Shown here piece by piece: positions 33,971-43,500 of a stretch of 64,000 nucleotides of DNA. Numbering within the stretch: position 1 is the first letter of the stretch; the number at the start of each line of letters is the position of its first letter. The notes under the pieces were generated by a model, which was given only the letters and a program-made list of their open reading frames with translations, was not told where the DNA came from and searched no databases. Source of the DNA: Verrucomicrobiaceae bacterium (GTDB taxonomy: Bacteria > Verrucomicrobiota > Verrucomicrobiia > Verrucomicrobiales > Verrucomicrobiaceae). The position numbers were made by a program, and so were the translations under genes. The stretch is from positions 1-64,000 of the forward strand of contig JAIYDW010000245.1 of NCBI GenBank assembly GCA_027487315.1. Direction: 5' to 3'.

Positions 33971-36900
33971 TCAAGTTGAGTCACCGCCTTTCTTCTCGCG
34001 CTTTTTGGTTTTCCCGCGTCGCAGATTCTCCGCCATAGTGGCGGCCATCTCCTTATCCAGCCGTGGCACATCTTCGATGGGCGCGGGGATGGAGTTGGTT
34101 CTGACTTTCCATCCTTTGACCATCTTCTGCTTGCCCTCGGTAGTGATGGCTGGTGGATTGGGGGGGTCTTTGGGTGATAGGCTGTCGAGATAAGACACGA
34201 ACTCATCCTTCTGGATGCAGAGCACTTTTTCCTGCTGTTCCGGCGAAAGAATGCTGGCAATGGCAGCACTGAGCCGCTGATACTTCTCGGGTGCGACGGT
34301 CAAAACGAGCACCTGTTGGACTCCAGCCCAGAGGCATTTGGTGATGTTCTTCATCTCATATTCGAGAGTGTTGGTCACGGAAACCTCGCAGGCGATACTC
34401 ACTCCATCGCGCTCAATATAAAGATCAACGGTGTCCTGTGAATCGGGTAATTGCCGCTCAATGGTCGCTCGAAAACCGCGTGCTTCGGCGATTCGTTTGA
34501 ACTCCGCCTGGGCAGACCTGTGGATGTCACCTCCACGCCCCAATTCCTCAAGATCAGCTTTCAGCGTGGTCGTGCCATACTGTGGCTGTTCAGCTAGGGT
34601 TTCTACGGCTACTTCGACTGGCTCTTCTTTTGCAGGGATCAGCGGCGTAGGAATAGCCGGAGGCTCCGCAGGCTCAGGAGCCGGAGTGGGTGGCGGCTCG
34701 ACGATCTTCTTTCCTTTGCTGGGCGTCGTTTCAGCCAAATCAGCCAGGCGTTTGCGTTCGGCGGCCTCGATTTCGCTGCGAGCTACGGCGTAGCGCAAGC
34801 GTGATCGTGCAATCACTTCCTGCTGGCGTCCTTCACTTCCGGGTTCTGAGGATAGTCCAGCCGGGACACTCAGATTAAAGTCCTGGTCGCTGCGTTCCAC
34901 CCGAATGATGGCTTCACCAACAGCCAGCGATTGAAGCGCCTCGGGTTCAAAGTGTGCAAACCCCTTTGCCAGCTCACGAGCATCTGAGTCGCCAACCCGG
35001 AACACCACCCGAGTCCCGGCATTGGCTAAAACCGCACTGGCAACGGCATCATTCCTTCCGAGTTGAGCCAGTTCTTGGTGCGCCAAAACGAGAGAGAGGC
35101 GATACTTGCGGGCGCCGGACAGGATTTCAGCCATGGAGGGCGTGATGAAGTTCTGAAACTCATCAACATAGAGGGTGAAGAGTCGCCGCTGGCTTTCAGC
35201 CATTCGCTGGCGGGCCATAGCCGCCTGCTGTATCTTCGAGACGATCAATGATCCAAGCAGGTAACTGTTTTCAGCACCCATCAGACCTTGGGGGAGCTTC
35301 ACGAGCAGGATTTTTCCCGAGTCCATGATCTCGGCGATGTTGAGTTTTGTGTCTCGCTGCCCAACCATGCAGCGGATCGGCTTGGGGGAGAGGAAGGTCT
35401 GCAAGCGGGTCAAGACAGGCCCGATCGACTTGCTGCCTCCGAGCTGCGGGAAGCCTTTCTTCCAGTAATACACCACATCAGCATCCAGCACGGTTTCGAG
35501 GACGCTGGCTCGAAAGTCGGGTTCCAACAAAAAGCGCTGCACGTCCGCCAATGTCCCGCCTTCGGGACGCTCAAGGAAGGCCAGGATCGCATTTCGCAGC
35601 ACAACCGTCATCTGATCACCCCAGCTCGTGCTCAGCCGTTGAAACACACTGACCAGATCAGACGCGAGCAGTGTCTTTTCATAATCAGCCTTGGCGCTCA
35701 AAATGTTAAAACCCACGCTGAATTCCTCATCACCTGCGTCGATCAACACCACATCATCCAAACGATTATCCGGCACGATTGAAAGGAGCCGATCCACCAA
35801 ATCACCATGTGGATCGAGCAATGCGAAGCCCTGGCCGGACTCCATGTCCTGGTGGATCAGATTTGCCAGGAAGGTAGTCTTCCCAGTGCCCGTGCCACCA
35901 ATGGCATGGATGTGTCTGACTCGCTGCTCCGGCGTCAAATAGACCTCCTGCCGTCGTCCGGCATGGATATTCCATCCTAAATGTAGACCGCTGGAGGTAT
36001 CGGACTCATATGCTCTCGTCTGCCCGGAATCCTGTCGGAGGCGTTTCGACAGGCTCCGGTCATTCGGGAGTCGGATGAGGGAGAGGAGTTCCTCCTGAGA
36101 AAGGATCATTCCCCAGCGATGCGATTGTCTCCGCAGGATGTCCTCCTCCTGCGCCTCAGCGGCGTAGTCGTTCATCGCCAGCGGAACGAGATGGTTGCCG
36201 CCCGGCCGCGAAACCGCATTGAGAGCTGCTACCAGCGGAGCGAGCAATGCCCACGCTCGATTGCCGTCTTTAGCGCAGGCGACAAGTCGCAACACCACGG
36301 CATACAGCGGACTTCTTGCCTTCGTGGCAGCTTCACGAGCAAGGTCAGGCCTGTTCTTGAAGACGGGACTTCCATCAGACCTTGCGGAAACTTGCACCAT
36401 GCCATCGGCCCAGGAAGCGGCGACTGGCTCGAAAATGACCTGAAACAGAGCCATTTCGCCCTCTACCAGCGAAGACATACCAGCGATCAAACCTGAGAGC
36501 ATCTCAACCTTGCTAGTCTCGATGGAGAGCAGGAAATCACGTCCAAGACCGACCTCCGAAGCCGCATAATTGCTACCTGTCCGTTCCCATATCTGACCTA
36601 GCTGGGCACCTCCATCCCGGGGCGACCATTCAGAAAAATGGGCGTCGCACTGCGCTTTGACAAAGGGTTCATCGTTCGCACTGCATGCCCATTGAAAGCC
36701 AATTTCGCGATGATCGGCCAAAACCTCAAAGGCCACCGGCTCGTTGCAACTCCGGCACATGCGGAGAAAGGACTCGGCATGATCTCGTTTCGGATTCACC
36801 GCCCTGGGAAAAGTTAGCGCGATCTCAGAACACCCATCCCGGCTCCAGGTGGTAATTTCGTTTTCGGAAGCCGTGTCATCTGATTCCCGGACTGGAGTGG

Positions 36901-37081
36901 GGGGTGGATTGAACACTCGTCCGGCTTTTTTTAGCCACTTCTCAGCAAGCGAGGGTCTTCGCAGATCATCCGCATCAGATGAACTTTGAATATGATATCC
37001 TCGAAAGGGCGTAAAGGGAGGTTCCAGCGCCACGGGTTCCTGATGCACGAACCAGCCACGTCCCCGCAGCTCCCACTGCAA
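33971..37081 (-). CDS. VirD4/HerA-like conjugation ATPase with nuclease-like C-terminus
   Basis: About 1036 aa. The core ATPase (about residues 390-720) has Walker A IGGTGTGKTTFLANL, DPHGDLVDR, the assisting GKILLVKLPQGLMG block and Walker B LYVDEFQNF, as in TraG/VirD4/HerA-type translocases used in conjugative elements. After a proline-rich linker (PPPTPAPEPAEPPAIPTP), residues about 860-1010 look like a PD-(D/E)XK fold: DTVDLYIERDGVSIACEVSV. The first residues (HEQLSAQYLQWELRGRGWF) have no ATG, only TTG at 37081, and the frame is open back to a stop near 37190. The membrane part in another frame covers the same region, so a frameshift probably separates them. Likely DNA coupling or processing. 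Confidence 0.8.
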   Translation of the reverse strand: MQWELRGRGWFVHQEPVALEPPFTPFRGYHIQSSSDADDLRRPSLAEKWLKKAGRVFNPPPTPVRESDDTASENEITTWSRDGCSEIALTFPRAVNPKRDHAESFLRMCRSCNEPVAFEVLADHREIGFQWACSANDEPFVKAQCDAHFSEWSPRDGGAQLGQIWERTGSNYAASEVGLGRDFLLSIETSKVEMLSGLIAGMSSLVEGEMALFQVIFEPVAASWADGMVQVSARSDGSPVFKNRPDLAREAATKARSPLYAVVLRLVACAKDGNRAWALLAPLVAALNAVSRPGGNHLVPLAMNDYAAEAQEEDILRRQSHRWGMILSQEELLSLIRLPNDRSLSKRLRQDSGQTRAYESDTSSGLHLGWNIHAGRRQEVYLTPEQRVRHIHAIGGTGTGKTTFLANLIHQDMESGQGFALLDPHGDLVDRLLSIVPDNRLDDVVLIDAGDEEFSVGFNILSAKADYEKTLLASDLVSVFQRLSTSWGDQMTVVLRNAILAFLERPEGGTLADVQRFLLEPDFRASVLETVLDADVVYYWKKGFPQLGGSKSIGPVLTRLQTFLSPKPIRCMVGQRDTKLNIAEIMDSGKILLVKLPQGLMGAENSYLLGSLIVSKIQQAAMARQRMAESQRRLFTLYVDEFQNFITPSMAEILSGARKYRLSLVLAHQELAQLGRNDAVASAVLANAGTRVVFRVGDSDARELAKGFAHFEPEALQSLAVGEAIIRVERSDQDFNLSVPAGLSSEPGSEGRQQEVIARSRLRYAVARSEIEAAERKRLADLAETTPSKGKKIVEPPPTPAPEPAEPPAIPTPLIPAKEEPVEVAVETLAEQPQYGTTTLKADLEELGRGGDIHRSAQAEFKRIAEARGFRATIERQLPDSQDTVDLYIERDGVSIACEVSVTNTLEYEMKNITKCLWAGVQQVLVLTVAPEKYQRLSAAIASILSPEQQEKVLCIQKDEFVSYLDSLSPKDPPNPPAITTEGKQKMVKGWKVRTNSIPAPIEDVPRLDKEMAATMAENLRRGKTKKREKKGGDST

Positions 37082-37821
37082 ATACTGCGCTGAGAGCTGT
37101 TCGTGCGGCGTCGTAATGCGCTCGTTAATGTCGGAGCCTGCACCATCCGTGCGAGCAGCGGGTGAAGGTCTGGCCTTGCTTCGATGAACTCAATCTTTTC
37201 GATCCCTTCCGAGGCCGTGACCTCCTTGATTTTGTCCTGAATGACCCGCTCCATCATTTCGATATACATGAATCGTGTGTCCTGACGGAAAAAAGTCTCT
37301 TTGCGAAAAATCGCCTCATAGACACGCCCGAAAACCGGCACAGTCAGAAGCCATGCATCGAAATCGTCAAAGCCGAGCGTCAGCGTATTGCGCAGCAGCA
37401 GCGCAAAACCAATCGCAGTCATCCCGATGGTGATTCCACCCCAAAGCGTGCCAAATAGGGCAATGTAACCGAAAACTAGAGCTGTCAGGAACCCGGCGGC
37501 GATCAACAACTGCAATCCTGGAAACGGCGCTGGAATTTCACAAAAGCGGTAGGAGAAGAACCAAGACGTTCCAAACGGGGCAGAACAAAGATCAAAGGTC
37601 AATCTCTCACGTCTCATGCGCAGGTAATCACGTTTCGATGAAAGAAGGCCGCCCTCTCGGTAATCGAGCCGAACCAACTCAAGGCCCGGCACGTTTCGGG
37701 CTTTCAGTTCTTGTTCGATGCTCTGGTAAAAAGCATCGGTGGACGTTTCAAACCCGTCGATCAGTGTGTAGGTCGGGGGCCTAAGTTCTTCTGGTTTACG
37801 TTTTTTCCAGAGGCCAAACAT
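36931..37821 (-). CDS. membrane protein, probably the N-terminal part of the downstream ATPase (frameshifted)
   Basis: A 296-codon frame. Residues 1 to about 220 look real: MFGLWKKRKPEELRPPTYTL, two adjacent membrane helices (LQLLIAAGFLTALVFGYIAL and GGITIGMTAIGFALLLRN), then soluble sequence ending RPDLHPLLARM. After that the frame turns Arg/Ser/Cys-rich (off-frame-like), while the ATPase frame has sensible protein through the same bases (DINERITTPHEQLSAQYLQW). The simplest reading is one approximately 1300-aa membrane-anchored ATPase broken by a shift between 37100 and 37170, or a sequencing error there. A programmed frameshift is less likely: no slippery heptamer seen. Confidence 0.65.
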   Translation of the reverse strand: MFGLWKKRKPEELRPPTYTLIDGFETSTDAFYQSIEQELKARNVPGLELVRLDYREGGLLSSKRDYLRMRRERLTFDLCSAPFGTSWFFSYRFCEIPAPFPGLQLLIAAGFLTALVFGYIALFGTLWGGITIGMTAIGFALLLRNTLTLGFDDFDAWLLTVPVFGRVYEAIFRKETFFRQDTRFMYIEMMERVIQDKIKEVTASEGIEKIEFIEARPDLHPLLARMVQAPTLTSALRRRTNSSQRSICSGSCGDVAGSCIRNPWRWNLPLRPFEDIIFKVHLMRMICEDPRLLRSG

Positions 37822-37842
37822 CGTGGTGAGGGAGTTAGTGGT

Positions 37843-38100
37843 TCACTTGGCGTCCTTGAATTTCTTCATGAGTTCGAGCGTTTCCTCGACAGGATCAGCA
37901 CCCAGCGCTTCAAATAAATCAAAAGCCTCAATGATGTCCACCCTTCGTTCACCCAGCTCAATTCGGCCTACCATACCATGTTCTCTTCCCAGAGCAGTAG
38001 CCAAATCTCGCTGCGTCATGCCAGCCTTCTCCCTTAGCGAGCGTATATGTTCGCAGAAGATTTTGGAGCGCGTGCCGTGGAGTGGCTTATTCACACTCAC
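37843..38100 (-). CDS. XRE-family transcriptional regulator
   Basis: 85 aa; a near-complete HTH_3 domain, with RSLREKAGMTQRDLATALGR (helices 1-2) and EHGMVGRIELGERR as recognition helix. It lies 22 nt upstream of the membrane/ATPase gene on the same strand and divergent from the 81-aa gene, fitting a repressor that controls transfer genes and itself. The binding site is not visible with confidence. Confidence 0.88.
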   Translation of the reverse strand: MSVNKPLHGTRSKIFCEHIRSLREKAGMTQRDLATALGREHGMVGRIELGERRVDIIEAFDLFEALGADPVEETLELMKKFKDAK

Positions 38101-38169
38101 TTTTTGCCAGTAAAACCACTTGCCTCCAAAATGCGAGCAAGTATTCTAGAGCACTAACCCCCTCAAGCT

Positions 38170-38415
38170 ATGAACTTCCTCCGCAGAATCGGCCCTGATC
38201 CCCACGCCAACGGACAACAGACCCCCGCCCTGGAAAACTGTCCTGACATCTGGGAGCTGGATGACGGTGACTTCGCCATCATCGGCATCGACATGACCGA
38301 TGCAGCGAAGTCGCTCCTGCCCGCCACCGCTGGCTGTGGGCCAGACGAGCGCATCGTGCGGGTTCCACGCCGCATCCTCGTCGATGCTAAAGCAGACATT
38401 CCTTCCAAGCTCTGA
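38170..38415 (+). CDS. conserved small hypothetical protein
   Basis: 81 aa, starting MNFLRRIGPDPHANGQQTP. The core CPDIWELDDGDFAIIGIDMT and the end ERIVRVPRRILVDAKADIP match a recurrent small family ('D.GsF.viG.d.T' then 'ViPR..L'), known mainly from actinobacteria and mobile elements. No function is known. The gene lies divergent from the XRE regulator, with 69 nt between them for a shared promoter region. Confidence 0.7.
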   Translation: MNFLRRIGPDPHANGQQTPALENCPDIWELDDGDFAIIGIDMTDAAKSLLPATAGCGPDERIVRVPRRILVDAKADIPSKL

Positions 38416-38459
38416 CCACCTGGCGCTTTGTAGCCTGTCCATGGTAGAATGGGCAAGTC

Positions 38460-38912
38460 ATGCCCAGCTTGCTTTCATGGATTGGTAGCCACGCCTTCGA
38501 TATTCTATCAGCCGTTGGAATCATCTCCAGCTTGGCTTTTACCGCAGCCAGTTTTCGAGAGGACACCCGCTCTCGCCGCCTCAACAACCTCGTGAGGCTC
38601 ACCGAGCAGCATCGCGATATCTGGGAGGAGAGCCAGAACAACCCCAAGGTCGCCCGCGTTCGTGATCCTCAGGCCGACCTTTACACCAAACCGGTGAGTG
38701 CCGAGGAGGCCCAGTTTGTCATGTTGCTTGCGTTCCACCTGCACTGCTGGTATCGCGCGATTTTGGAGAGAGAGGTATCAAACCTGGAGGGAGTGGAAAA
38801 AGACGTTCGTAACTTCTTCAGCCGCCCCGTGCCAAGACATGTGTGGGAGGAGCGCAAATCCTTCTTCGACCGCGACTTCAGGCGTTTCGTGGATGACCTA
38901 CTGCACTCATAA
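38460..38912 (+). CDS. hypothetical protein with one N-terminal membrane helix
   Basis: 150 aa: helix SHAFDILSAVGIISSLAFTA anchors the N-terminus, and the rest is cytoplasmic and helical (RLNNLVRLTEQHRDIWEESQ; LLAFHLHCWYRAILEREVSN; FFDRDFRRFVDDLLHS). The pattern resembles DUF6082-like proteins, though I am not certain. It follows the 81-aa gene by 44 nt and ends at a two-way hairpin. No function assigned. Confidence 0.6.
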   Translation: MPSLLSWIGSHAFDILSAVGIISSLAFTAASFREDTRSRRLNNLVRLTEQHRDIWEESQNNPKVARVRDPQADLYTKPVSAEEAQFVMLLAFHLHCWYRAILEREVSNLEGVEKDVRNFFSRPVPRHVWEERKSFFDRDFRRFVDDLLHS

Positions 38913-38932
38913 TCACAACCCGGCTCACAATA

Positions 38933-38964
38933 AAAAGCCCGCCTGGACATACGTCCAAGGCGGG
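38933..38964 (-). terminator. hairpin terminator shared by convergent genes
   Basis: The stem CCCGCC-TGGAC (38938-38948) pairs with GTCCA-GGCGGG (38953-38964); five A at 38932-38936 give the T-tract on the minus strand. It terminates the minus-strand 38970-39272 gene and also stands just after the plus-strand gene ending at 38912. Confidence 0.75.
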
Positions 38965-38969
38965 TGTGT

Positions 38970-39272
38970 TTAGTATTCGCTGGGCAGGAGTACCGTGGTC
39001 ACGGAGCGATCCCATTCAGTGATGATCCAGAACTTCACTTTAGAAGCAGAGGTGTAGGCTGAAAGAAGCCTACTTCCTTGCTCCAAGGCACGATTGTTCT
39101 CGTCGATGTCCTCCTGGCAGAGTTCACCCCAGTCGCCCATGGAGTGACGGGCGAGAGCGGCGGAGATGTCATCGGTGGACACTTCCACCAGAACGCCTGG
39201 CGTGGCGAAGAGCTGACCCAGTGCGAACCGGGACGTTTGTGGATAGAGAATGAACAGGGTGATAGTTTTCAG
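38970..39272 (-). CDS. conserved plasmid/ICE protein, apparent CTG start
   Basis: The C-terminal 72 aa (ALARHSMGDWGELCQEDIDE, then FWIITEWDRSVTTVLLPSEY) belong to a very common family of plasmid and ICE proteins ('hyp. protein of about 100 aa ending WIITEaDRs.TT.LLP..Y'). The family normally starts with a '.lGQL.aTPGal' stretch. In this frame upstream of the first GTG the sequence reads FALGQLFATPGVL, preceded by TGA and then CTG. No ATG, GTG or TTG is available before that motif, so either CTG at 39272 starts translation or the start codon was lost; a shorter start at the GTG encoding 'VE' is possible. Role unknown. Confidence 0.7.
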   Translation of the reverse strand: MKTITLFILYPQTSRFALGQLFATPGVLVEVSTDDISAALARHSMGDWGELCQEDIDENNRALEQGSRLLSAYTSASKVKFWIITEWDRSVTTVLLPSEY

Positions 39273-39282
39273 TCATGGGTTC

Positions 39283-40347
39283 TCAGTCCAGCAGAGCGTG
39301 TAGCTCATTCTCGGTCAGATGATCAGGCTGCGCTCCTTCTTGGGGAAGTGGCACGACCCGGACAAACAACCGCCTCGCCAGCTTCACGAGAGCCTTTTCT
39401 CGGCCCATGCGTCCAGCTTCGTCCTCATCGAACATCAAGATGATGCCCGCCCTGCCTTCAGAAGCCTCCACGAGGGCTGCTTCCTGAGCCACAGAGAGGG
39501 AACTCCCCATGATGGAAACAACCCGCTGAAAACCAAGCTGCCAGAGTTTGAGGACATCAAAGAAGCCTTCGACGACGATCAAGGGTAGCCCCTTTTCCTC
39601 CTTGGAAGCGCGGTCGAGATTGAAAACCTCGGCGCTCTTGCGGAATCCAGCGGGCAACTTGTATTTCGGTCGATCATCAGGCGGTTGCCCAGGCCAACGT
39701 CCGGCATAGCCGACGAGTTCGCCATCCTTGTTGTGGATGGGGATGACGATGCGCCCGGACATGGTGCCCTTGGCGCAAAAACCGAGACCAAACTCCGCCA
39801 CCGTTGCCGGGTTGAGTCCTCTCTCAGTCAGATACCCATGATCTATTCTCAGGTTCTCCAGCTTGAAGCTAAGAGGGGTGTTTTCGCCAGGTTCCTCAGC
39901 TGGCTCTTGTGGCTCCACAATCCGTGAGGGTTGTGTGGTGTTTCTATGGGCAGACGTTGAGCCCGACCATGGACGAGTGTTTGAGGCTGACGTGCTTTGC
40001 TGCTGACGCGGCGGAGGTGGGTCCGATTTGCCAGCCAGCCCCAGGTTGAACCACTGATCCAGCTTCAACGCGGCCTCGTGGGCATCGCAATTCTCCATCT
40101 TGGCGACAAAGTCGAGATGATTACCGCCGCATTTGCATGCGGAGAGATGACAGAACCAGCAGTTCTTCGAGAGTGTCACCTTAAAGGTGTCTTTCCCGGG
40201 CGCTTCTGGGTGAATAGGGCAGGCTCCTTCGAGGCCATCGCCGTCGCGAGTGCTGCGCATCTGGGTCGTAAATCCGTAATGATCGAGCACCTGCTGAAAC
40301 GAAACAGCCGCTTTGACCGCTCCAAAATCAATGAATTGTTTCGGCAT
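39283..40347 (-). CDS. DNA primase-like protein (CHC2 zinc finger and TOPRIM)
   Basis: 354 aa from the ATG at 40347 (MPKQFIDFGAVKAAVSF). The zinc-finger region reads CPIHPEAPGKDTFKVTLSKN followed by CWFCHLSACKCGG, a DnaG-type CHC2 finger with altered spacing. After a Ser/Pro-rich linker come a DnaG-like catalytic core: LTERGLNPATVAEFGLGFC, SGRIVIPIHNKDGELVGYAG and TOPRIM motifs VEGFFDVL and ILMFDEDEAGRMG. It would make RNA primers for element DNA, for instance after single-strand transfer. C-terminal helicase-binding domain of DnaG is absent. It precedes the 38970 gene by 10 nt. Confidence 0.88.
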   Translation of the reverse strand: MPKQFIDFGAVKAAVSFQQVLDHYGFTTQMRSTRDGDGLEGACPIHPEAPGKDTFKVTLSKNCWFCHLSACKCGGNHLDFVAKMENCDAHEAALKLDQWFNLGLAGKSDPPPPRQQQSTSASNTRPWSGSTSAHRNTTQPSRIVEPQEPAEEPGENTPLSFKLENLRIDHGYLTERGLNPATVAEFGLGFCAKGTMSGRIVIPIHNKDGELVGYAGRWPGQPPDDRPKYKLPAGFRKSAEVFNLDRASKEEKGLPLIVVEGFFDVLKLWQLGFQRVVSIMGSSLSVAQEAALVEASEGRAGIILMFDEDEAGRMGREKALVKLARRLFVRVVPLPQEGAQPDHLTENELHALLD

Positions 40348-40522
40348 AATAATGAACTTTGCGTTGGTGTTTGTGGGACGTTTGCGTTGTGCAAACACCT
40401 CTACAACCCATGGTATCAGACTGACCGAAATATCGGGAGTTGACGCAACGGCAACAGTGTTGTGCAAGAATACTGATCTTCAGTTCAGCGAAACGCGCGA
40501 CAGCCAATGCCTGATGCGATCA

Positions 40523-43500
40523 TCATCGTGACACCCGGAGTCTCACAAATCGGCCCCGAGATGCACCTAGTGGCACGGAGACTTCGACTTTCTCCGTCAG
40601 GCCCTGGTCAGTCACGAAAGTGGATACCCCTTCAGTGTTCCAGTCGTTTGTTAGAAGGGTGTCGCTCCACTCAACGAAATAAGAAACGCCATCGATCACC
40701 GCCCGTTTACTTCGAGTGTAGGTAAACGTCATGGTTGTTTCGCCAATGACCACTTCTCCGGGATTGTTTCCACCTTTTGTGGGATCCATTCCAGTCGCAA
40801 ACTTCATCAGATTGGTTATGCCGTCATTTTCCGGCATGGAGCCATCGGCGGCGCTTCCGTTGTTCTCCGATGTGCCAAAATATTTGAGCCGCCAGCCTTC
40901 TAGCAATGTGATGCCGGTGCCTTTCAACACAATCTGGAACGGATTGTCTGCCGGATCATTGTTCGCAATTTGCAATGCACCCTCCTTAGCTCCAACACTG
41001 CTAGGCGTGAATTCCACAGTGAACGAAGTGCTACCATGTGGACCAATCAGGGGTGCCGTTGGTCGCTGAGTCACCTTGAAAGAGGCCTCATCAGCTCCAT
41101 CTTTCGTGATCGTCAAATCATCGAGATATCCAAGTCCTTGGTTTTTGATCGTAAACATCAGGCTTTTACCCTCACTGATACTTGCACGCCCGAAGTCAAT
41201 CGTTCCTCCATTTGCGAGCATCACACCGGCAGGTTGTTCGACCAAAATTTCAGGGCCAGAAAGATCATTGAATTGGGTCAGTTGTTCCAATCTCCCCGAG
41301 CTGTTTCCACCGCCAAAGATGATCGCTCGGGCCCGGATCAAACCGTTTCGAGGCAGTCCTAGACCGGTAAAGTGCCATCCACCAACAATCCGTTTTCCAT
41401 GTCCCAAATGGTTCCAACTTGCCCCCGAATTAGTGGACAAATCAAAAGAGACCTGCAAGGTTTCAGGCGTTGCTCCACCACGCAACCACTGAACTTGGGT
41501 TGTATCAGAAACGACCAAGTTTCGAGTTCCTCTATCATTTCCTAATCGAGCAATAAGGGTGCTAGGATAGCCATTTACACTCGTAAACCTGCCTCCGATG
41601 ACGATTTTCCCATCATCCTGGATCGCGATTCCGTTGACAAGATTATTGGGCCCTGAACCTGCATCAAAGCCATCCGTCCCTTCTAAGCTGCCATTCGAAT
41701 AAACGCGAGCGATTCGGCGCCGCGACTGACCGTTCACTGTCGTAAAATGCCCACCAAGCAAGAGCTTCTTATCCGCTTGTTCAACGATGCTCAAAACTCG
41801 ACTATTCGGACCATTCCCCGGATTAAATGTTACGATATTCTCCACACTTCCGTCGGAATTGAGGCGGGCGAAATTGCTACGCGCCTGATTATTTACATGA
41901 GTGAAATCGCCACCCAAAAGAATCTTTCCATCCGCTTGCACAGTGACACAATACACAGTGGTCATACCGCCTGTGATCCCTCGACCAGGATTAAAGGTGT
42001 CCGAGCCTTCCAAACTGCCGTCTGGATTCAGGCGGGCAACGCCGTTACGTGGTTGACCATTCACAAATTTGAATGCACCAGCAATGATGATTTTTCCATC
42101 TGGCTGCAATGCCAAACCAAAGACCGGACCGTCAACCCCCACACCCGGATCAAAGCTCCCCAGGCTCTCCAAACTGCCATTCGGGTTGAGGCGTGCGACC
42201 CGGTTTCGCAATTGGTCGTTGAAGAGGGTGAAGGTCCCAGCGATCAAGATTTTCCCATCTGGCTGCACAATCATGCAATTGATCGCGGCGTTGGCCCCTG
42301 TTCCTGGATCAAATGTTCCAATACCCTCCAGCCTGCCGTCAGGATTGAACCGGGCGATCCGACGGCGCACCTGACCGTTTACGGTACCGAATGCTCCCGC
42401 AATGAGAATCTTATCGTCTGGCTGCAGGCAAATACTTGTCACAGTTCCCCCAGGGCCACTACCTTGATTAAGGTTGGTACTCCGATCTAATCTGCCGTCA
42501 GCATTCAAGCGCGCAAAATTGTCGCGTGTTCGTCCTTCGACGTCACTGAAGAGACCCCCTATCAGGATCTTTCCGTCAGGCTGAATGGCGATAGCATTCA
42601 CGGAGGTGCCTTCGACTTCAGGATCAAAGGATGCGTCCACCTTGCCAGCAGCAGCATTGGCACGCGTGACCATAATCGAATACTCCAGTGTCGTGATCTG
42701 ATCTTGGGCTGTGACTGTCACCGCAATCACGTTGCTGCCTTCCATCAGATTCACAATGCCGCTGGCAGTTCCCGAGGTAATTTGATTGCCGTTGACAGTA
42801 AGAGACGCTCCGGACTGCGCGACTTTCGGAGTAACCGTGATGCTTGTAACCGAATTCGGGACCGTAACACTATAGCTGGTCGTCGTTCCTAAGAACATGG
42901 GCGTGAGAGTCCCGTTACTTATTGTAAGTGCTACCAGATTCGCGTTATTGCTGGGTGTCGTGAAGGTGCCGTCCATACCATGGCTGACGCCATTGCTATT
43001 TGTGCCTTTCAATCGGTAGTGATACCTGGCACCAGACAGCAAGCCGGAAAGGACGGCTGTGACGTTTGCATCTGTGTTGTCTGTCACCATCGAGGGCGTG
43101 GCGTCGGCGCTCTCCCCATAAGCACTGGTTAATCCGTACTCAAAGGACATCGTAGTGGGGAGTCCTTTGGAACTTACGATACCGGAAAGAGTGGCACTAG
43201 TGGCTGACATGACGATGGCTTCGCCAGTCGTGATGGTAGGGAAAATGGGTGCAAAATGAGCAATGAGATGGTGAGAGGTGGTAACCGTGAACGTGAGGCT
43301 GGGATCGGTGCTGACGATCGTATCGCCTTCGCTCCAGTGGTCGAAAACAAAAGCTCTTCCGGCGGTGGCGGTGAGCGCTGAGCTTGTATTGCGAGGAAAG
43401 CGGCCTGCTCCGGTGACGGTGCCGCTGCCAGGAGGATCGACGGTGAGGGTGAGTTCGACCGGGCGGGTGACGATGCGGTCGAGTTGGTTGCCGTTGCTGT

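Noticed and set aside
38101-38169. TCTAGAGCACTAAC as a second copy of the MITE terminus
   Set aside because: Only TAGAGCA matches and there is no partner repeat; chance similarity.
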